NCBI RefSeq assembly: GCF_027571385.1
Contig: NZ_CP085636.1
Span: 3,724,001-3,788,000, forward strand
Length of the DNA: 64,000 bases
Source: Shewanella sp. MTB7
GTDB taxonomy: Bacteria > Pseudomonadota > Gammaproteobacteria > Enterobacterales > Shewanellaceae
Direction: 5' to 3'
Positions 25,124-35,029 of the stretch are shown here, in pieces; position 1 is the first letter of the stretch, and each line of letters starts with the position of its first letter. Under the pieces are notes generated by a model. The model did no database searches and was not told where the DNA came from. It was given only the letters and a program-made list of their open reading frames with translations. The position numbers and the translations under genes are program-made.

Positions 25124-26422
25124 ATGCCAGCTGCAAATATGCTGATCCAAAATATTACTCTTCAAGGCAAGCAGGGCCTGCATCAGATCCTCATTGAAGA
25201 TGGGAAATTTCAGGCTATTGGCTCGATGGAGGAACATTTAAATTTCAGCTCTCCAAACATATCCGCTGAGATACTTGACGGTGAAGGTGGTATGGCCATC
25301 GCTCCCTTCTGTGAACCTCATGTGCACTTAGACACCACCCAAACCGCAGGTGAGCCAAGCTGGAATATTTCGGGCACTCTGTTTGAGGGGATTGAGCGTT
25401 GGTCAGAACGTAAAGCCATGCTCTCTATCGAAGATGTGAAAAGCCGCGCTAAACAAACATTAAAATGGCAAATTGCCAACGGTATTCAACATGTTCGTAC
25501 CCATGTTGATGTATCCGATCCGACTCTTATCGCACTTAAAGCCATGCTTGAAGTAAAAGAGGAGATGAAGCAGTGGGTCGACATTCAAATTGTTGCCTTC
25601 CCACAAGAGGGGATTTTATCTTACCCCAACGGTAAAGAGTTACTCGAAGAAGCGGTCAAGTTGGGTGCTGATGTGATTGGCGCTATCCCCCACTTCGAAT
25701 TCACCCGTGAATACGGTGTTGAATCCCTGCATTATGTGTTCGATCTTGCCCGTAAGTATGACCGTCTTATCGATGTTCACTGTGATGAAATTGATGATGA
25801 ACAATCACGCTTTGTGGAAACCGTAGCTGCGCTGGCGCATAAGTTTGATATGGGTGAGCGCGTTACTGCCAGCCATACCACTGCGATGCACTCATACAAT
25901 GGCGCTTATGCATCACGCCTGTTCCGCCTGCTTAAGATGTCTGGCATAAACTTCATCGCCAACCCGCTAGTCAATATCCACCTGCAAGGTCGTTTCGATG
26001 ATTACCCTAAACGCCGCGGAATAACCCGGGTCAAGGAGATGTTAGCCGCCAATATTAATGTCTGTTTTGGCCATGACGATATATTCGACCCTTGGTATCC
26101 ACTGGGCACAGCGAACATGCTACAGGTACTGCACATGGGTTTGCATGTATGTCAGATCATGGGTTACGATCAGATAAACGACTCTCTTGCGCTGATTAGC
26201 AGTAAATCTGCGCGTACGCTGAATATTCAAGACCGCTATGGGATAGAGATAGGCAAGCCTGGTAGCTTAATCATCCTCCCCGCAGATAATGGTTTCGATG
26301 CCGTACGCCGTCAAGTGCCAGTTCGTTACTCAGTGCGTCACGGTAAAGTCTTAGCTGAAACTCAAATTGCGACCACGCAAATTCATTTAGCCGAAGCTGA
26401 AAGCGTCACTTTTCGTCGCTAA
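25124..26422 (+). CDS. codA: Cytosine deaminase
   Basis: 432 residues, very similar to E. coli CodA along its length. An amidohydrolase with metal ligands in EPHVHLD (about 60-66), HVDV, the [11 protein letters not shown] segment (about 215-225) and [15 protein letters not shown] (about 315). It converts cytosine to uracil and ammonia. ATG at 25124 with AGGAAAA upstream is preferred over the ATG at 25106, which lies within the end of codB. A strong terminator follows. Confidence 0.95.
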   Translation: MPAANMLIQNITLQGKQGLHQILIEDGKFQAIGSMEEHLNFSSPNISAEILDGEGGMAIAPFCEPHVHLDTTQTAGEPSWNISGTLFEGIERWSERKAMLSIEDVKSRAKQTLKWQIANGIQHVRTHVDVSDPTLIALKAMLEVKEEMKQWVDIQIVAFPQEGILSYPNGKELLEEAVKLGADVIGAIPHFEFTREYGVESLHYVFDLARKYDRLIDVHCDEIDDEQSRFVETVAALAHKFDMGERVTASHTTAMHSYNGAYASRLFRLLKMSGINFIANPLVNIHLQGRFDDYPKRRGITRVKEMLAANINVCFGHDDIFDPWYPLGTANMLQVLHMGLHVCQIMGYDQINDSLALISSKSARTLNIQDRYGIEIGKPGSLIILPADNGFDAVRRQVPVRYSVRHGKVLAETQIATTQIHLAEAESVTFRR

Positions 26423-26442
26423 CCGTTCCAAATAGAAACATG

Positions 26443-26481
26443 AAGGCCAGTAATGACTCAATCGTCATTGCTGGCCTTTTT
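26443..26481 (+). terminator. Terminator of codBA
   Basis: Long hairpin: AAGGCCAGTAATGAC pairs with GTCATTGCTGGCCTT, one position being a G-T pair, followed by a T-run. Confidence 0.9.
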
Positions 26482-26629
26482 CTTATCTATAATCCCAATC
26501 GAAATGAAAACCTTAGTTTGCGTCAAGTTTCTGTATTGATAATCTCAGCTAGAAAATCATTAGCCATGACAATTAACTTGATATAGATTAAAGAGATAAC
26601 GTCAATGATACAGTGGGAGGAGAATAGAG

Positions 26630-27121
26630 ATGGAAGTCATCATAAGACACACGGAGCCTAGCGATTTTGAGGGAGTACAATCACTGTATACTCAACCTGC
26701 ATGTCACTCAGGCACTCTGCAACTCCCCTATCCATCATTATCAAACTGGCAAAGTAGACTCGCTAATTTGGGTAAAGACCACTACAACTTAGTCGCCCTT
26801 GTTGATAAGCAGATCGTTGGTCAAATCGGCATGGTGATAATGGACTCTCCGCGCCGTAAACATGTGGCAAATATAGGTATGGCGGTGAGCTACAAGCAAC
26901 AAAACCTAGGAATAGGCACTCAGTTATTGAAGGCCATGATTGATCTTGCCGACAACTGGCTAGCAATAAGACGTATCGAACTTGAGGTCTACACCGACAA
27001 TGATGCAGCCATTGCCCTTTATGAAAAAGCTGGTTTTGTCATGGAGGGAACAGCTAGAGACTACGCATTCAGAGATGGCAAATTTGTTGATACTTATCTG
27101 ATGGCTAGATTGGCTAAATAG
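26630..27121 (+). CDS. yhhY: GNAT N-acetyltransferase, YhhY-like
   Basis: 163 residues. A GNAT acetyltransferase close to E. coli YhhY along its length: TLQLPYPSLSNWQSRLA near the start, IGMAVSYKQQNLGIGTQLL as the acetyl-CoA loop (about 85-105), RIELEVYTDNDAAIALYEKAGF and ending in YLMARLAK. YhhY acetylates certain amino acids and related compounds; the substrate here is not known. Good ribosome site GGGAGGAG. A second GNAT gene follows 15 bp later. Confidence 0.82.
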   Translation: MEVIIRHTEPSDFEGVQSLYTQPACHSGTLQLPYPSLSNWQSRLANLGKDHYNLVALVDKQIVGQIGMVIMDSPRRKHVANIGMAVSYKQQNLGIGTQLLKAMIDLADNWLAIRRIELEVYTDNDAAIALYEKAGFVMEGTARDYAFRDGKFVDTYLMARLAK

Positions 27122-27136
27122 TGTTAAAAGGAAGGG

Positions 27137-27646
27137 ATGATTAACATTAGATCTGCCACGAAAAATAACGTTGACAGTATTTGGGAGTTAAGAGCCAAGG
27201 CTATCAAGCAAACTTGCTTAACCCACTATCCAAAAGAGATCGTGCTCAAATGGGCAAGTTCCCCTATGCCAGCCAATTTTGAAGAGGTATTGATCCATTT
27301 AAACGCCATTGTCGCCGAAGATACAGATCCAAATAAGCCTGTCTCTCTGCTCGGTTTTGGCTTTATTGATAAAGAACGCAGCAAACTGGAATCTCTATTT
27401 GTTGACCCTCAAGCCTCTAGACGCGGCGTGGGGCGATTAATCGCAACAACTTTAGTATCAATCGCACGACAGGCTAATCTATCTCGACTTCAGCTTTCAT
27501 CCACCCTTAATGCGGTAGCTTTCTATCAATCAATAGGGTTTGAAATCTTAGCTGAAACCAATTGGCAACACCCAGCAGATTTCGAGTTGGCATCAGTATC
27601 CATGGAGATACAAATAGTAGAGGAAATTAAAGATGATGATGTCTAA
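27137..27646 (+). CDS. GNAT-family N-acetyltransferase
   Basis: 169 residues. GNAT core with the acetyl-CoA binding stretch LFVDPQASRRGVGRLIATTL (about 94-113) and NAVAFYQSIGFEI. The substrate is unknown. It lies 15 bp after the YhhY-like gene and overlaps the start of the next, broken ORF by 14 bp, so all three are probably one transcript. Confidence 0.8.
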   Translation: MINIRSATKNNVDSIWELRAKAIKQTCLTHYPKEIVLKWASSPMPANFEEVLIHLNAIVAEDTDPNKPVSLLGFGFIDKERSKLESLFVDPQASRRGVGRLIATTLVSIARQANLSRLQLSSTLNAVAFYQSIGFEILAETNWQHPADFELASVSMEIQIVEEIKDDDV

Positions 27647-27881
27647 TACCGAAAAGAACTCTTTTACTATCACTCGACTCAATACCACTCAGGGCATCAT
27701 CAAAGCAACGGGCTAATGGACTTCAGCCTCTTTAACCATGACAGAAAATGAACTGCTGATATTGACTCTGGATATCATGGGCACTGATGGTTGGGTAGCT
27801 TTGGACTTAACGCAGTCGACAACCAAGGTATTACTGGATGAATTAAATGATGAGGTGTTACTTCATTTACAAACAAGATGA
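27633..27881 (+). pseudogene. ORF of about 80 codons with one in-frame TAA
   Basis: Reading from ATG 27633 (or 27636, 27639), the frame stays open apart from TAA at 27714-27716 and ends at TGA 27879-27881. The conceptual product is MSNTEKNSF...GIIKATG-stop-WTSASLTMTENELL...LLHLQTR. Both halves look like normal protein, and an ATG at 27738 could restart the second half as 47 residues. This is most simply a recent nonsense change; two tiny genes are the alternative. Overlap with the upstream GNAT gene suggests translational coupling. Not recognised. Confidence 0.55.
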
Positions 27882-27917
27882 GTTCAACCACAGATCGAAC
27901 TCATCTTGTTTATTTTT
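27871..27917 (+). terminator. Strong terminator after the GNAT pair
   Basis: A perfect 15-bp inverted repeat AAACAAGATGAGTTC / GAACTCATCTTGTTT (27871-27885, 27897-27911), then ATTTTT. It overlaps the last codons of the broken ORF and also faces the end of the porin gene from the other side. Confidence 0.9.
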
Positions 27918-27960
27918 CAGAGCCTACACTGGCCCCTTTACAGATTTTCTCTTATATCGA

Positions 27961-29184
27961 TTAGAAATAGTAGCCAAAGTTGATATTAACGCGCTTATTC
28001 ACTTCGCCGTTACCCACCATTGAACCACCAATAAACGGCTGATTCTCAGCAACAACAAAATCGACATAGGTATAAAGACCACCCGCGGTGATCGCCATAC
28101 CGGTGACATTCATAAAGGTATCTTCCAGATCAGCCGACTTATCGGTCACAAGCGAGTAATCATTGTAGAAAGTCAGGTTAGATATGGGTCCAATGCTCAC
28201 TGGTAAACTGTAGGCTAGGTTACCAATATACGTGGTAGCTTCAGCAGGAATAGAATCATAAAAGTGATACGCACCTACGACCATCTGCTCAACATCCATA
28301 CCATCAACATCATACTCATAACCTGTAACCTGTAGTTTAAGGTTCCAGCGGTTATAATTTACAACACCATGCATTGCAGCAGCGAACCGATCGCCATCTT
28401 GAGCACCCGCAATATCTAATTGACCCGACTGAACCGATGCACCAAGCTCAACAGCAACATCACTAAACGTTAAATTATGAACATAACGTGCATTGAAAGT
28501 ATTAGATTCCGCCGCTTCTAAGGTAGGCGCATCATAGGTGCCCTCTCCTGTAAGACGCACACCGACTACATCATAGGCGTAACGATCACTACGATCAGAG
28601 ACATAACCGTCTAAGCCGCCTAATTCATCATTTTTATAAAAGGCCAGATCTAATCGATTATCATCGGTTTTATAGGTGTAATTCAAACCCAGATCATAGT
28701 CATCTTCAAGCCCTAAGTAGAAATTGGAACTGAAAAAATAACTGTTAGATGCCCATGTCAAAATACCAAAAGGAACTTGAGTCACACCTATTTTACCCTG
28801 TTGGCTTTCATCAAAGTCATAGCCAACCCAGGCGTGATGAATCACGTTCATATACTGAAACCAGCGATACTGAGCTGAAAATAGAATGTCACCAATATTG
28901 CCGTCGACATCAATACGGAATAGATCAAAATCGAGATCTCCGCCACGATCTTTATTACTATCTGCATAATCTTCGTAACTGTATTGGAAACGAGCCGCTC
29001 CGCCGAATTCGATGGAGTTTTCCTTTTCTTCCTCTACCATGGTTTCTGATGAGATTTTTCCTGATTCTAATTGATCGATACGTGTCTTTAGAGCCAGAAT
29101 TTCTTCATCTACTGAAGCTGCATTTGCGTTAGCACTTAATATCAAAGCGATACAAGAGGTTAGTAGTGTCTTACGGATCATCAT
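27961..29184 (-). CDS. Outer-membrane porin-like beta-barrel protein
   Basis: 407 residues: signal peptide (about 1-22, ending ANA), a short coiled coil (VDEEILALKTRIDQLES, about 25-41), then a barrel region rich in alternating aromatic strands and Asp-rich loops, ending in VNINFGYYF with the terminal Phe that outer-membrane barrels need for assembly. It starts 9 bp after proV, so it is probably the last gene of the betaine transporter operon and could serve as its outer-membrane entry route. That specificity is inference; the protein resembles phosphate- or general-porin-like Shewanella proteins only in form. Confidence 0.82.
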   Translation of the reverse strand: MMIRKTLLTSCIALILSANANAASVDEEILALKTRIDQLESGKISSETMVEEEKENSIEFGGAARFQYSYEDYADSNKDRGGDLDFDLFRIDVDGNIGDILFSAQYRWFQYMNVIHHAWVGYDFDESQQGKIGVTQVPFGILTWASNSYFFSSNFYLGLEDDYDLGLNYTYKTDDNRLDLAFYKNDELGGLDGYVSDRSDRYAYDVVGVRLTGEGTYDAPTLEAAESNTFNARYVHNLTFSDVAVELGASVQSGQLDIAGAQDGDRFAAAMHGVVNYNRWNLKLQVTGYEYDVDGMDVEQMVVGAYHFYDSIPAEATTYIGNLAYSLPVSIGPISNLTFYNDYSLVTDKSADLEDTFMNVTGMAITAGGLYTYVDFVVAENQPFIGGSMVGNGEVNKRVNINFGYYF

Positions 29185-29193
29185 TTATCCTTT

Positions 29194-30438
29194 TTACTTA
29201 TCATTGTTTTCATTCTGTCTTTCACCATCAGTTTCATTTCTGTTGAAGCCCGACAGGACCTCCGCAAGATCTTCTCTTGAAACTAAGCCTTGCAGCGCAC
29301 CATCATCATCGACAACAGGCAATGGAAAATCCGATTTCATGGTCGCAGGAATGATACTTTCTAAAGGTGCATCGGGAGATAGCGGACTCATATCCTCCAC
29401 CTTGAATTCATCCATTGGGGCTTGATCATCGGATCGTGCAGCAACTTCCAATGCTTTCTCACATACCACACCTTGGAAGCCATCATCAGTCATGTAATAA
29501 GCATAATTAGCCGGAATATGTCTCATCTGTTTCAGCGCCTCACCGATAGTATCTGCAGTCAGGCGATATGCTGGTGGCTTCATTACAGTCTCCACCGTTA
29601 AGGCTCGGGGACGGTTAACATCTTTCACAAAAGCTTCAACATAGTCATCGGCGGGGTTAAGCAAAATATCAACCGGTTCACCAAGCTGGATCAACTCACC
29701 GTCTTTCAAAATCGCGATACGATCACCAATCCTCAACGCTTCATCGAGGTCGTGAGTGATAAAGATAATGGTTTTATTCAGCTCTTTTTGTAGCTCCACC
29801 AATTGATCTTGCATTTCACTGCGGATCAAAGGATCTAAAGCAGAAAAAGCCTCATCCATCAACAGGATCTCAGCATCAGTGCACAGCGCTCTCGCAAGAC
29901 CGACACGTTGTTGCTGGCCACCAGAAAGTTGTGATGGATATTGCTTTTCATAACCTGCAAGACCCACTGTCTTCAGCCATTTGTTAGCTTTTGCGTTTCT
30001 GCTAGCTTTGTCTACTCCCTGTACACTAAGGCCGTAGGCAACGTTATCCTGAACATTACGATGGGGCATCAAACCAAAGCGTTGAAATACCATTGCCATC
30101 TTTTGGCGTCGAAACGTTTCCAGCTCCTTGGTATTCAATTTCATGACATCGATGCCTTCCACCAATATCTGTCCTTCGGTGGGGTCGATAAGACGGTTAA
30201 AATGGCGAATTAAGGTGGATTTACCAGAGCCAGATAGCCCCATAATCACAAAAATCTCACCCTTGTAGATATCTAGATTAATCGCTTTAAGGCCTAAGGT
30301 GTGGCCAGTTTGAGCCAAAATATCATCCTTAGATAATCCTTCTCGCACCAAAGGCATAACACTGGCTGGTTTCTTTCCAAAAACCTTGTAAAGATCCTTA
30401 ATCTGAATCAAAGGTTGTTTATTTACTTCGCTAGACAT
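29194..30438 (-). CDS. proV: Glycine betaine/proline betaine ABC transporter ATP-binding protein
   Basis: 414 residues from the ATG at 30438, which overlaps the proW stop (ATGTCTAG). Walker A GLSGSGKST, signature LSGGQQQRVGLARAL, Walker B ILLMDEAFSAL and the H-loop ITHDLDEAL are present. The C-terminal part (about 280-400) has two CBS domains (up to DDDGALQGLVSREDLAEV), which sense osmotic or ionic conditions in this family. It powers uptake of compatible solutes together with ProW and ProX. Confidence 0.93.
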   Translation of the reverse strand: MSSEVNKQPLIQIKDLYKVFGKKPASVMPLVREGLSKDDILAQTGHTLGLKAINLDIYKGEIFVIMGLSGSGKSTLIRHFNRLIDPTEGQILVEGIDVMKLNTKELETFRRQKMAMVFQRFGLMPHRNVQDNVAYGLSVQGVDKASRNAKANKWLKTVGLAGYEKQYPSQLSGGQQQRVGLARALCTDAEILLMDEAFSALDPLIRSEMQDQLVELQKELNKTIIFITHDLDEALRIGDRIAILKDGELIQLGEPVDILLNPADDYVEAFVKDVNRPRALTVETVMKPPAYRLTADTIGEALKQMRHIPANYAYYMTDDGFQGVVCEKALEVAARSDDQAPMDEFKVEDMSPLSPDAPLESIIPATMKSDFPLPVVDDDGALQGLVSREDLAEVLSGFNRNETDGERQNENNDK

Positions 30439-31327
30439 TATGGCCATCCTGCAAATGTTTCTGAGTGCGTTTGGCGTAAGCCTGAGAGGCCCTGTCAAAA
30501 ATGATAGCTAGCGCAACAATCGCTAAACCGTTAAAGAGACCTAAAGTAAAGTACTGGTTAGTAATAGATTTAAGTACTGGTTGCCCTAAACCTTTAACAC
30601 CAATCATGGACGCGATCACCACCATTCCTAATGCCATCATAATGGTTTGATTAATGCCCGCCATAATCGTTGGCGCGGCAAGTGGCAACTGCACTCCCAG
30701 TAATCGTTGCATCTTATTGGCACCGTAGGCGGTAGCGGCTTCCAGCACCTCTTTATCAACTAAACGGATCCCGAGGTTGGTAAGACGAATAACAGGGGGA
30801 ATTGCGTAGATGACAACAGCAATAACACCAGGGACTTTACCAATGCCCAGTAGCATGACAACTGGGATCAAATACACAAATGCTGGCATAGTTTGCATTA
30901 CATCTAAAATAGGGGTTACCGTAGCTTGAGTACGATCACTTCGCGCCATAAATATGCCTATTGGGACCCCAAATATAATGGCTAACATGGTGCACACAGT
31001 AATAATGCTTAGGGTGCGCATCGTATCTTCCCACATGCCAAAGTAACCAATAAGTAGAAACGAAACTACAACGCTTAAAGACAACTTCCAGGAGCGGCTT
31101 GCCACATAAACTAAACCTGTAATGACCAACAGTACTGCCCACCATGGCGACTGAACTAGCAACTTTTCAAACCAAATAAGAAAATCGAGCAATGGGCTAA
31201 AAAAAAACTCTATTTCATCGCCATACTCTCGAGAAAAATCACGGAATGCACCGTCTAAATACTTGCGGATCTCCAATAGATCGACACGGTCCATTTTAGG
31301 AAATTTGCTTAGCCAAGAATCGGCCAT
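30431..31327 (-). CDS. proW: Glycine betaine ABC transporter permease
   Basis: 298 residues with an N-terminal extension of about 60 residues and about six membrane segments. It contains the ATP-binding-protein contact loop (EAATAYGANKMQRLLGVQLPLAAPTIMAG, EAA type, about 195-225). Overlaps proV by 8 bp. Forms the inner-membrane channel for betaine import. Confidence 0.92.
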   Translation of the reverse strand: MADSWLSKFPKMDRVDLLEIRKYLDGAFRDFSREYGDEIEFFFSPLLDFLIWFEKLLVQSPWWAVLLVITGLVYVASRSWKLSLSVVVSFLLIGYFGMWEDTMRTLSIITVCTMLAIIFGVPIGIFMARSDRTQATVTPILDVMQTMPAFVYLIPVVMLLGIGKVPGVIAVVIYAIPPVIRLTNLGIRLVDKEVLEAATAYGANKMQRLLGVQLPLAAPTIMAGINQTIMMALGMVVIASMIGVKGLGQPVLKSITNQYFTLGLFNGLAIVALAIIFDRASQAYAKRTQKHLQDGHNV

Positions 31328-31396
31328 AAATACCTCTATCGTTTTACATTTTTGTGTGGGGAAAAGCCGCGAGGTTGAGTAACCTCGCGTTATAAT

Positions 31397-32401
31397 CTAA
31401 CGTGCTTTAATTGCCTGTTTCACTTTAACAGCAACATCAGCCGCAACCCATTGCGTCCAAACATCTTCATAATTGGTCAGAAAGTATTCCGCAGCAATAT
31501 CACCATCTGCTTGATTATCTTCCATCCAAGCAAGTAAGCCGCTCATCTGGGCATTGGTAAAGGCACGTTTACTAAGATAATCAAATCCTTGAACGGATTT
31601 TTTAGCGAAGTCAGAAGTGGTAACTGTTTGAACTAATGCTTTTGGATACATGGTCACTTTAGGATCAGCACATTCAGCCTGAGAGGTACAATCTTTGAAA
31701 TGCTCTACATCAACATCAGTACCAAAATCCACTTTAACCATATTATATTTACCCAATACTGCCGTGGGTGCCCAATAATAACCAAACCAAGGCTTTTCTC
31801 GTTCATAAGCACGAGCAATTGAGCCTGCCAAACCTGCACCCGAACCTGGATCAATAAGATCAAATCCTGCATCACTCAATTTAAGTGCGCGATAAAGGTT
31901 TTCAGCTGAGAGCTGACATCCCCAACCCGCTGGGCAGCCATAAAAGGCTCCACGTTCAGGATCTTCTGGGTGTTTGAAAGTATTAACGTTGGCGATAACC
32001 CCTGCAATTGTCTTTAGACTTGGGTCCTTATCAACCATATATTGAGGAACCCAAAAACCCTCTTCACCACCATCAGAAAGTGACTCGCCCGCAATCACTA
32101 ATCGTTTATCACTCACTGCTTTCTCAATCAGTTCTTTTACACTGTTACTCCACATTTCAGGGGCTATATCCGGCTGGCCCTTTTCAATCATTGATGTACT
32201 GGTTGGCATGGTGTCACCGGGAAGTAACTCTGCCTCACAACCAAAACCATGTTCCAAAATAAAGCGATCGACGTTAGCAATAAGTGAAGCAGAGCTCCAA
32301 TTCATATCAGCGATAGTAACTTTGCCACATTGCTCATTGGCAGCGGCCTGTTGTATAAAGAGACTGCTTAGTAAGCTAACGGCTAAAGTGATGTTTTTCA
32401 T
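31397..32401 (-). CDS. proX: Glycine betaine-type ABC transporter substrate-binding protein
   Basis: 334 residues with a signal peptide (MKNITLAVSLLSSLFIQQAAA). OpuAC-type periplasmic binding domain with VTIADMNWSSASL at the start, PEMWSN and ENLYRALKLSDAGFDLIDPGSGAGLAG. Several Trp residues (PWFGYYWAPT, MNW) are available for the aromatic cage that holds quaternary amines; the exact ligand is not certain. First gene of proX-proW-proV-porin. Confidence 0.9.
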   Translation of the reverse strand: MKNITLAVSLLSSLFIQQAAANEQCGKVTIADMNWSSASLIANVDRFILEHGFGCEAELLPGDTMPTSTSMIEKGQPDIAPEMWSNSVKELIEKAVSDKRLVIAGESLSDGGEEGFWVPQYMVDKDPSLKTIAGVIANVNTFKHPEDPERGAFYGCPAGWGCQLSAENLYRALKLSDAGFDLIDPGSGAGLAGSIARAYEREKPWFGYYWAPTAVLGKYNMVKVDFGTDVDVEHFKDCTSQAECADPKVTMYPKALVQTVTTSDFAKKSVQGFDYLSKRAFTNAQMSGLLAWMEDNQADGDIAAEYFLTNYEDVWTQWVAADVAVKVKQAIKAR

Positions 32402-32774
32402 AGAGCTCCCAGCTCGACGGGGTGATTATATAACCGCAAGACTACACAAATAATCATTAGTGTTCAAGTTGGTTCACCAAAGAGCAACACTGTCATATCA
32501 TTCTACTGAAAATTATCTACTCGAGATTAGATGTCGATGGATAAACTGAGATTTTCAGTAAGTTTGATGCGAATATTGTCAAGCTAGATAGACGGTATTT
32601 CATTAGCGATCAATAGATATACTTATCCAACTAGCAAGAGTCACTCTAGTGTGAAATGAGTAAAAAGATTAGAGCTCGAATCATTTTAAACACCAAACTC
32701 GGTAATCTAAAATAAAAGTAACTGACTAAGTTGAAAGGAATGGCTTTCACAAGTTGCAAGCCCAAACATGTAAA
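32402..32774. other. Intergenic region upstream of proX
   Basis: 373 bp, AT-rich. It must hold the proX promoter, and it also follows the end of the small P-loop gene. I see no convincing -35/-10 pair, operator, repeat or ORF. Confidence 0.5.
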
Positions 32775-33230
32775 CTAAAACTCCTCGAACTGTTTTGCCA
32801 TTCTCTCTATCTGCGCTAACGGCACACCATGACGATTACGTTTAGCACATAATGCTTGATGATCACGATTCTCCGGTGCGCCGATTAACACAAAGCGCAC
32901 TTGATAGCCCAATGATCGGGCTGCGGCTTCATAAGCTATTGATTCCCATTGAGCTAAGTTAGTATTATCGCAGATAACAATTGGCTCTCGTTCAGAGAGA
33001 GCTTGAATAAAGCCCGTTAAATTTCTCTGGTGATATTCAGACAATCTTCTCGCATCGAATTGATACTGACCATTTCGATAAAAATAGTTATCGGTCGAGA
33101 AGCAGCCCGAACTTAATACCCGACTACTAATCTCAACTGGCTGAGATGCTATAAACTCATTCACCCAGTGAGATTTTCCGCTGCCGGGCAGACCGCGCAT
33201 AATGACAGCTAGCCTTGCTGCTAGTTTCAT
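32775..33230 (-). CDS. Small P-loop kinase-like ATPase
   Basis: 151 residues. Walker A GLPGSGKSHW (about 13-22), a DNTN segment (ICDNTNLAQWES, about 88) in place of Walker B, and a late RNRHGVPLAQIERM stretch. This pattern fits the AAA_33 / polynucleotide-kinase-like group, which includes the kinase domain of N4BP2-type proteins. It may phosphorylate nucleic-acid 5' ends or small molecules; the substrate is unknown. It starts 46 bp after the cobB stop and could be co-transcribed. Confidence 0.75.
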   Translation of the reverse strand: MKLAARLAVIMRGLPGSGKSHWVNEFIASQPVEISSRVLSSGCFSTDNYFYRNGQYQFDARRLSEYHQRNLTGFIQALSEREPIVICDNTNLAQWESIAYEAAARSLGYQVRFVLIGAPENRDHQALCAKRNRHGVPLAQIERMAKQFEEF

Positions 33231-33276
33231 GTTCTCGAGCTCTCTTGGAGAAAAATATCCGCGTTATTTTTTTCCA

Positions 33277-34041
33277 TCAATTTGCACCTTTGAGTACTAG
33301 CTCGTCGGTGACTTCACACCTTGAACTACTGATAATTTTACCTTGAAGTATATTGTTTACTAACTCAGGTAAGATTTCACTGGCTTTACCCTGCAGATGA
33401 TATTGAAATTGACTATGACGATCGGCTTTGACCAAGTTCACTTCTATGGTTTGTGCGCCATGATGATTTGCGGAGTCGACAAAACCCGCTGCGGGATAAA
33501 CAGTTCCAGAAGTGCCAATAGCAATAAAGAGATCACAGCTATCAAGTGCATGCTGGATTCTATCGAGACCAATGGGCATTTCGCCAAACCAAACTACGTG
33601 AGGACGCAAACGTTGGGCGGGAATACAACAAGTACAAGTATGTTCCGGCCCAAGCGGGTTTTTTAAAATAAATGTTTGTCGTGATCGCGGACAACGACCT
33701 TTAGATAACTCTCCATGCATATGGAGCAAACGACGAGAACCAGCGCGCTCGTGTAGATCATCAATATTTTGTGTCACGACTAAAAGTTCACCATCAAACT
33801 CCTGTTCGAGTTGGGCTAATGCGCGGTGGCCTACGTTAGGTTCCACATCTCCATGATGTAACTGAGCCCAGCGTTCATTGTAAAATGTCTCAACCAATTC
33901 AGCATCTCTGGCATACCCCTCTGGAGTAGCAACATCTTCAATCTTATGTTCTTCCCAAAGGCCGTCTTGATCTCTAAACGTTCTTAAACCCGATTCAGCT
34001 GAAATTCCTGCGCCAGTTAATATCACTATTTGCCGATACAT
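33277..34041 (-). CDS. cobB: NAD-dependent protein deacylase, sirtuin CobB
   Basis: 254 residues from ATG 34041 (AGGA six bases upstream); an upstream ATG at 34083 is weaker. NAD motifs GAGISAESGLRTFR and TQNIDDLHERAG, the catalytic His in HMHGEL, zinc cysteines (GRCP and CTCC) and IGTSGTVYPAAGF are present. FYNERW provides the Tyr-X2-Arg pair of class III sirtuins, which remove succinyl and acetyl groups. It deacylates lysines of metabolic enzymes, such as acetyl-CoA synthetase. Confidence 0.93.
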   Translation of the reverse strand: MYRQIVILTGAGISAESGLRTFRDQDGLWEEHKIEDVATPEGYARDAELVETFYNERWAQLHHGDVEPNVGHRALAQLEQEFDGELLVVTQNIDDLHERAGSRRLLHMHGELSKGRCPRSRQTFILKNPLGPEHTCTCCIPAQRLRPHVVWFGEMPIGLDRIQHALDSCDLFIAIGTSGTVYPAAGFVDSANHHGAQTIEVNLVKADRHSQFQYHLQGKASEILPELVNNILQGKIISSSRCEVTDELVLKGAN

Positions 34042-34397
34042 CTTCAGTCCTTTTTTATCTTTGTTATTGACATGATTAATCATTGTACCCTGACAAAAAA
34101 CATGGCTAATTGGTATTGGGCGTTAGTATAATCTTAAATGGCCCCAATGGTGTTTGTTTCACCGTTTCCATAGGGTAACTGAACAAGTGGTTCGGTAAAA
34201 CCCCAAATAACAATACAAAAAGTGTGTTTAATTCGCACCATATATCGTTATTATTGTCTTAATTCTGCAATTTATTTGTTTATCGCACTATAAAGCAAGA
34301 TCAAAGGTTTATGTTTTCTGTTAGTGCACATATAATGAATTTCAATATACACAATTGAACCGATATTGGCTTAGGTTCTGCAATCAAGAGATAAGAA
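34042..34397. other. cobB-fur divergent intergenic region
   Basis: About 355 bp, AT-rich near fur. It must contain both promoters. No clear Fur box, dyad or small ORF could be supported by eye. Confidence 0.5.
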
Positions 34398-34829
34398 ATG
34401 ACAGATGGAAATCAAGCGCTAAAGAAAGCGGGTTTGAAAGTTACCTTACCACGAGTCAAGATCCTAGAACTGATGCAAGGACCAGAAAATCAACACATCA
34501 GTGCAGAAGATCTGTATAAAAGATTACTCGACATAGGTGAAGAGATAGGATTGGCAACGGTCTATCGTGTACTTAACCAATTTGATGATGCTGGAATGGT
34601 GACACGTCATCACTTTGAGAGTGGCAAAGCTGTTTTTGAACTATCAACCCAACACCACCACGATCATCTTGTTTGCCTATCTTGCGGTAAAGTCATTGAA
34701 TTTTCTGACGATGTTATCGAATCTCGCCAAGATGAGATCGCAATGAAGCACAACATAAAACTAACAAACCATAGCTTATATCTTTATGGTGTTTGTACTA
34801 ATGATGAGTGTAATCACGGCGAAGCATAA
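34398..34829 (+). CDS. fur: Ferric uptake regulator
   Basis: 143 residues, typical size. N-terminal winged helix (KKAGLKVTLPRVKILELM, ATVYRVLNQFDDAGMV) and the C-terminal metal region with HHHDHLVCLSCGKVIEF and CTNDEC. It binds DNA with Fe2+ and represses iron uptake. Single gene followed by a terminator. Confidence 0.97.
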   Translation: MTDGNQALKKAGLKVTLPRVKILELMQGPENQHISAEDLYKRLLDIGEEIGLATVYRVLNQFDDAGMVTRHHFESGKAVFELSTQHHHDHLVCLSCGKVIEFSDDVIESRQDEIAMKHNIKLTNHSLYLYGVCTNDECNHGEA

Positions 34830-34880
34830 CATCCCGTTAGATTGATTAATGGAGTTGTCTAAAAGAATCATTAAATATTA

Positions 34881-34904
34881 AGCCAGCTGATAGCTGGTTT
34901 TTTT
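34881..34904 (+). terminator. Terminator of fur
   Basis: CCAGCT-GAT-AGCTGG stem followed by seven T. Confidence 0.9.
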
Positions 34905-35029
34905 ATGTCATAAATTTAGCCTATACACGGTCTTCTATCCGTGCTGCTATGTCTTAACTAAAAACTTTGATTTCTCCACCTATGTAGACTCCAATAAGCC
35001 AACGCCTACACCAAGATTAAGGATACTTC

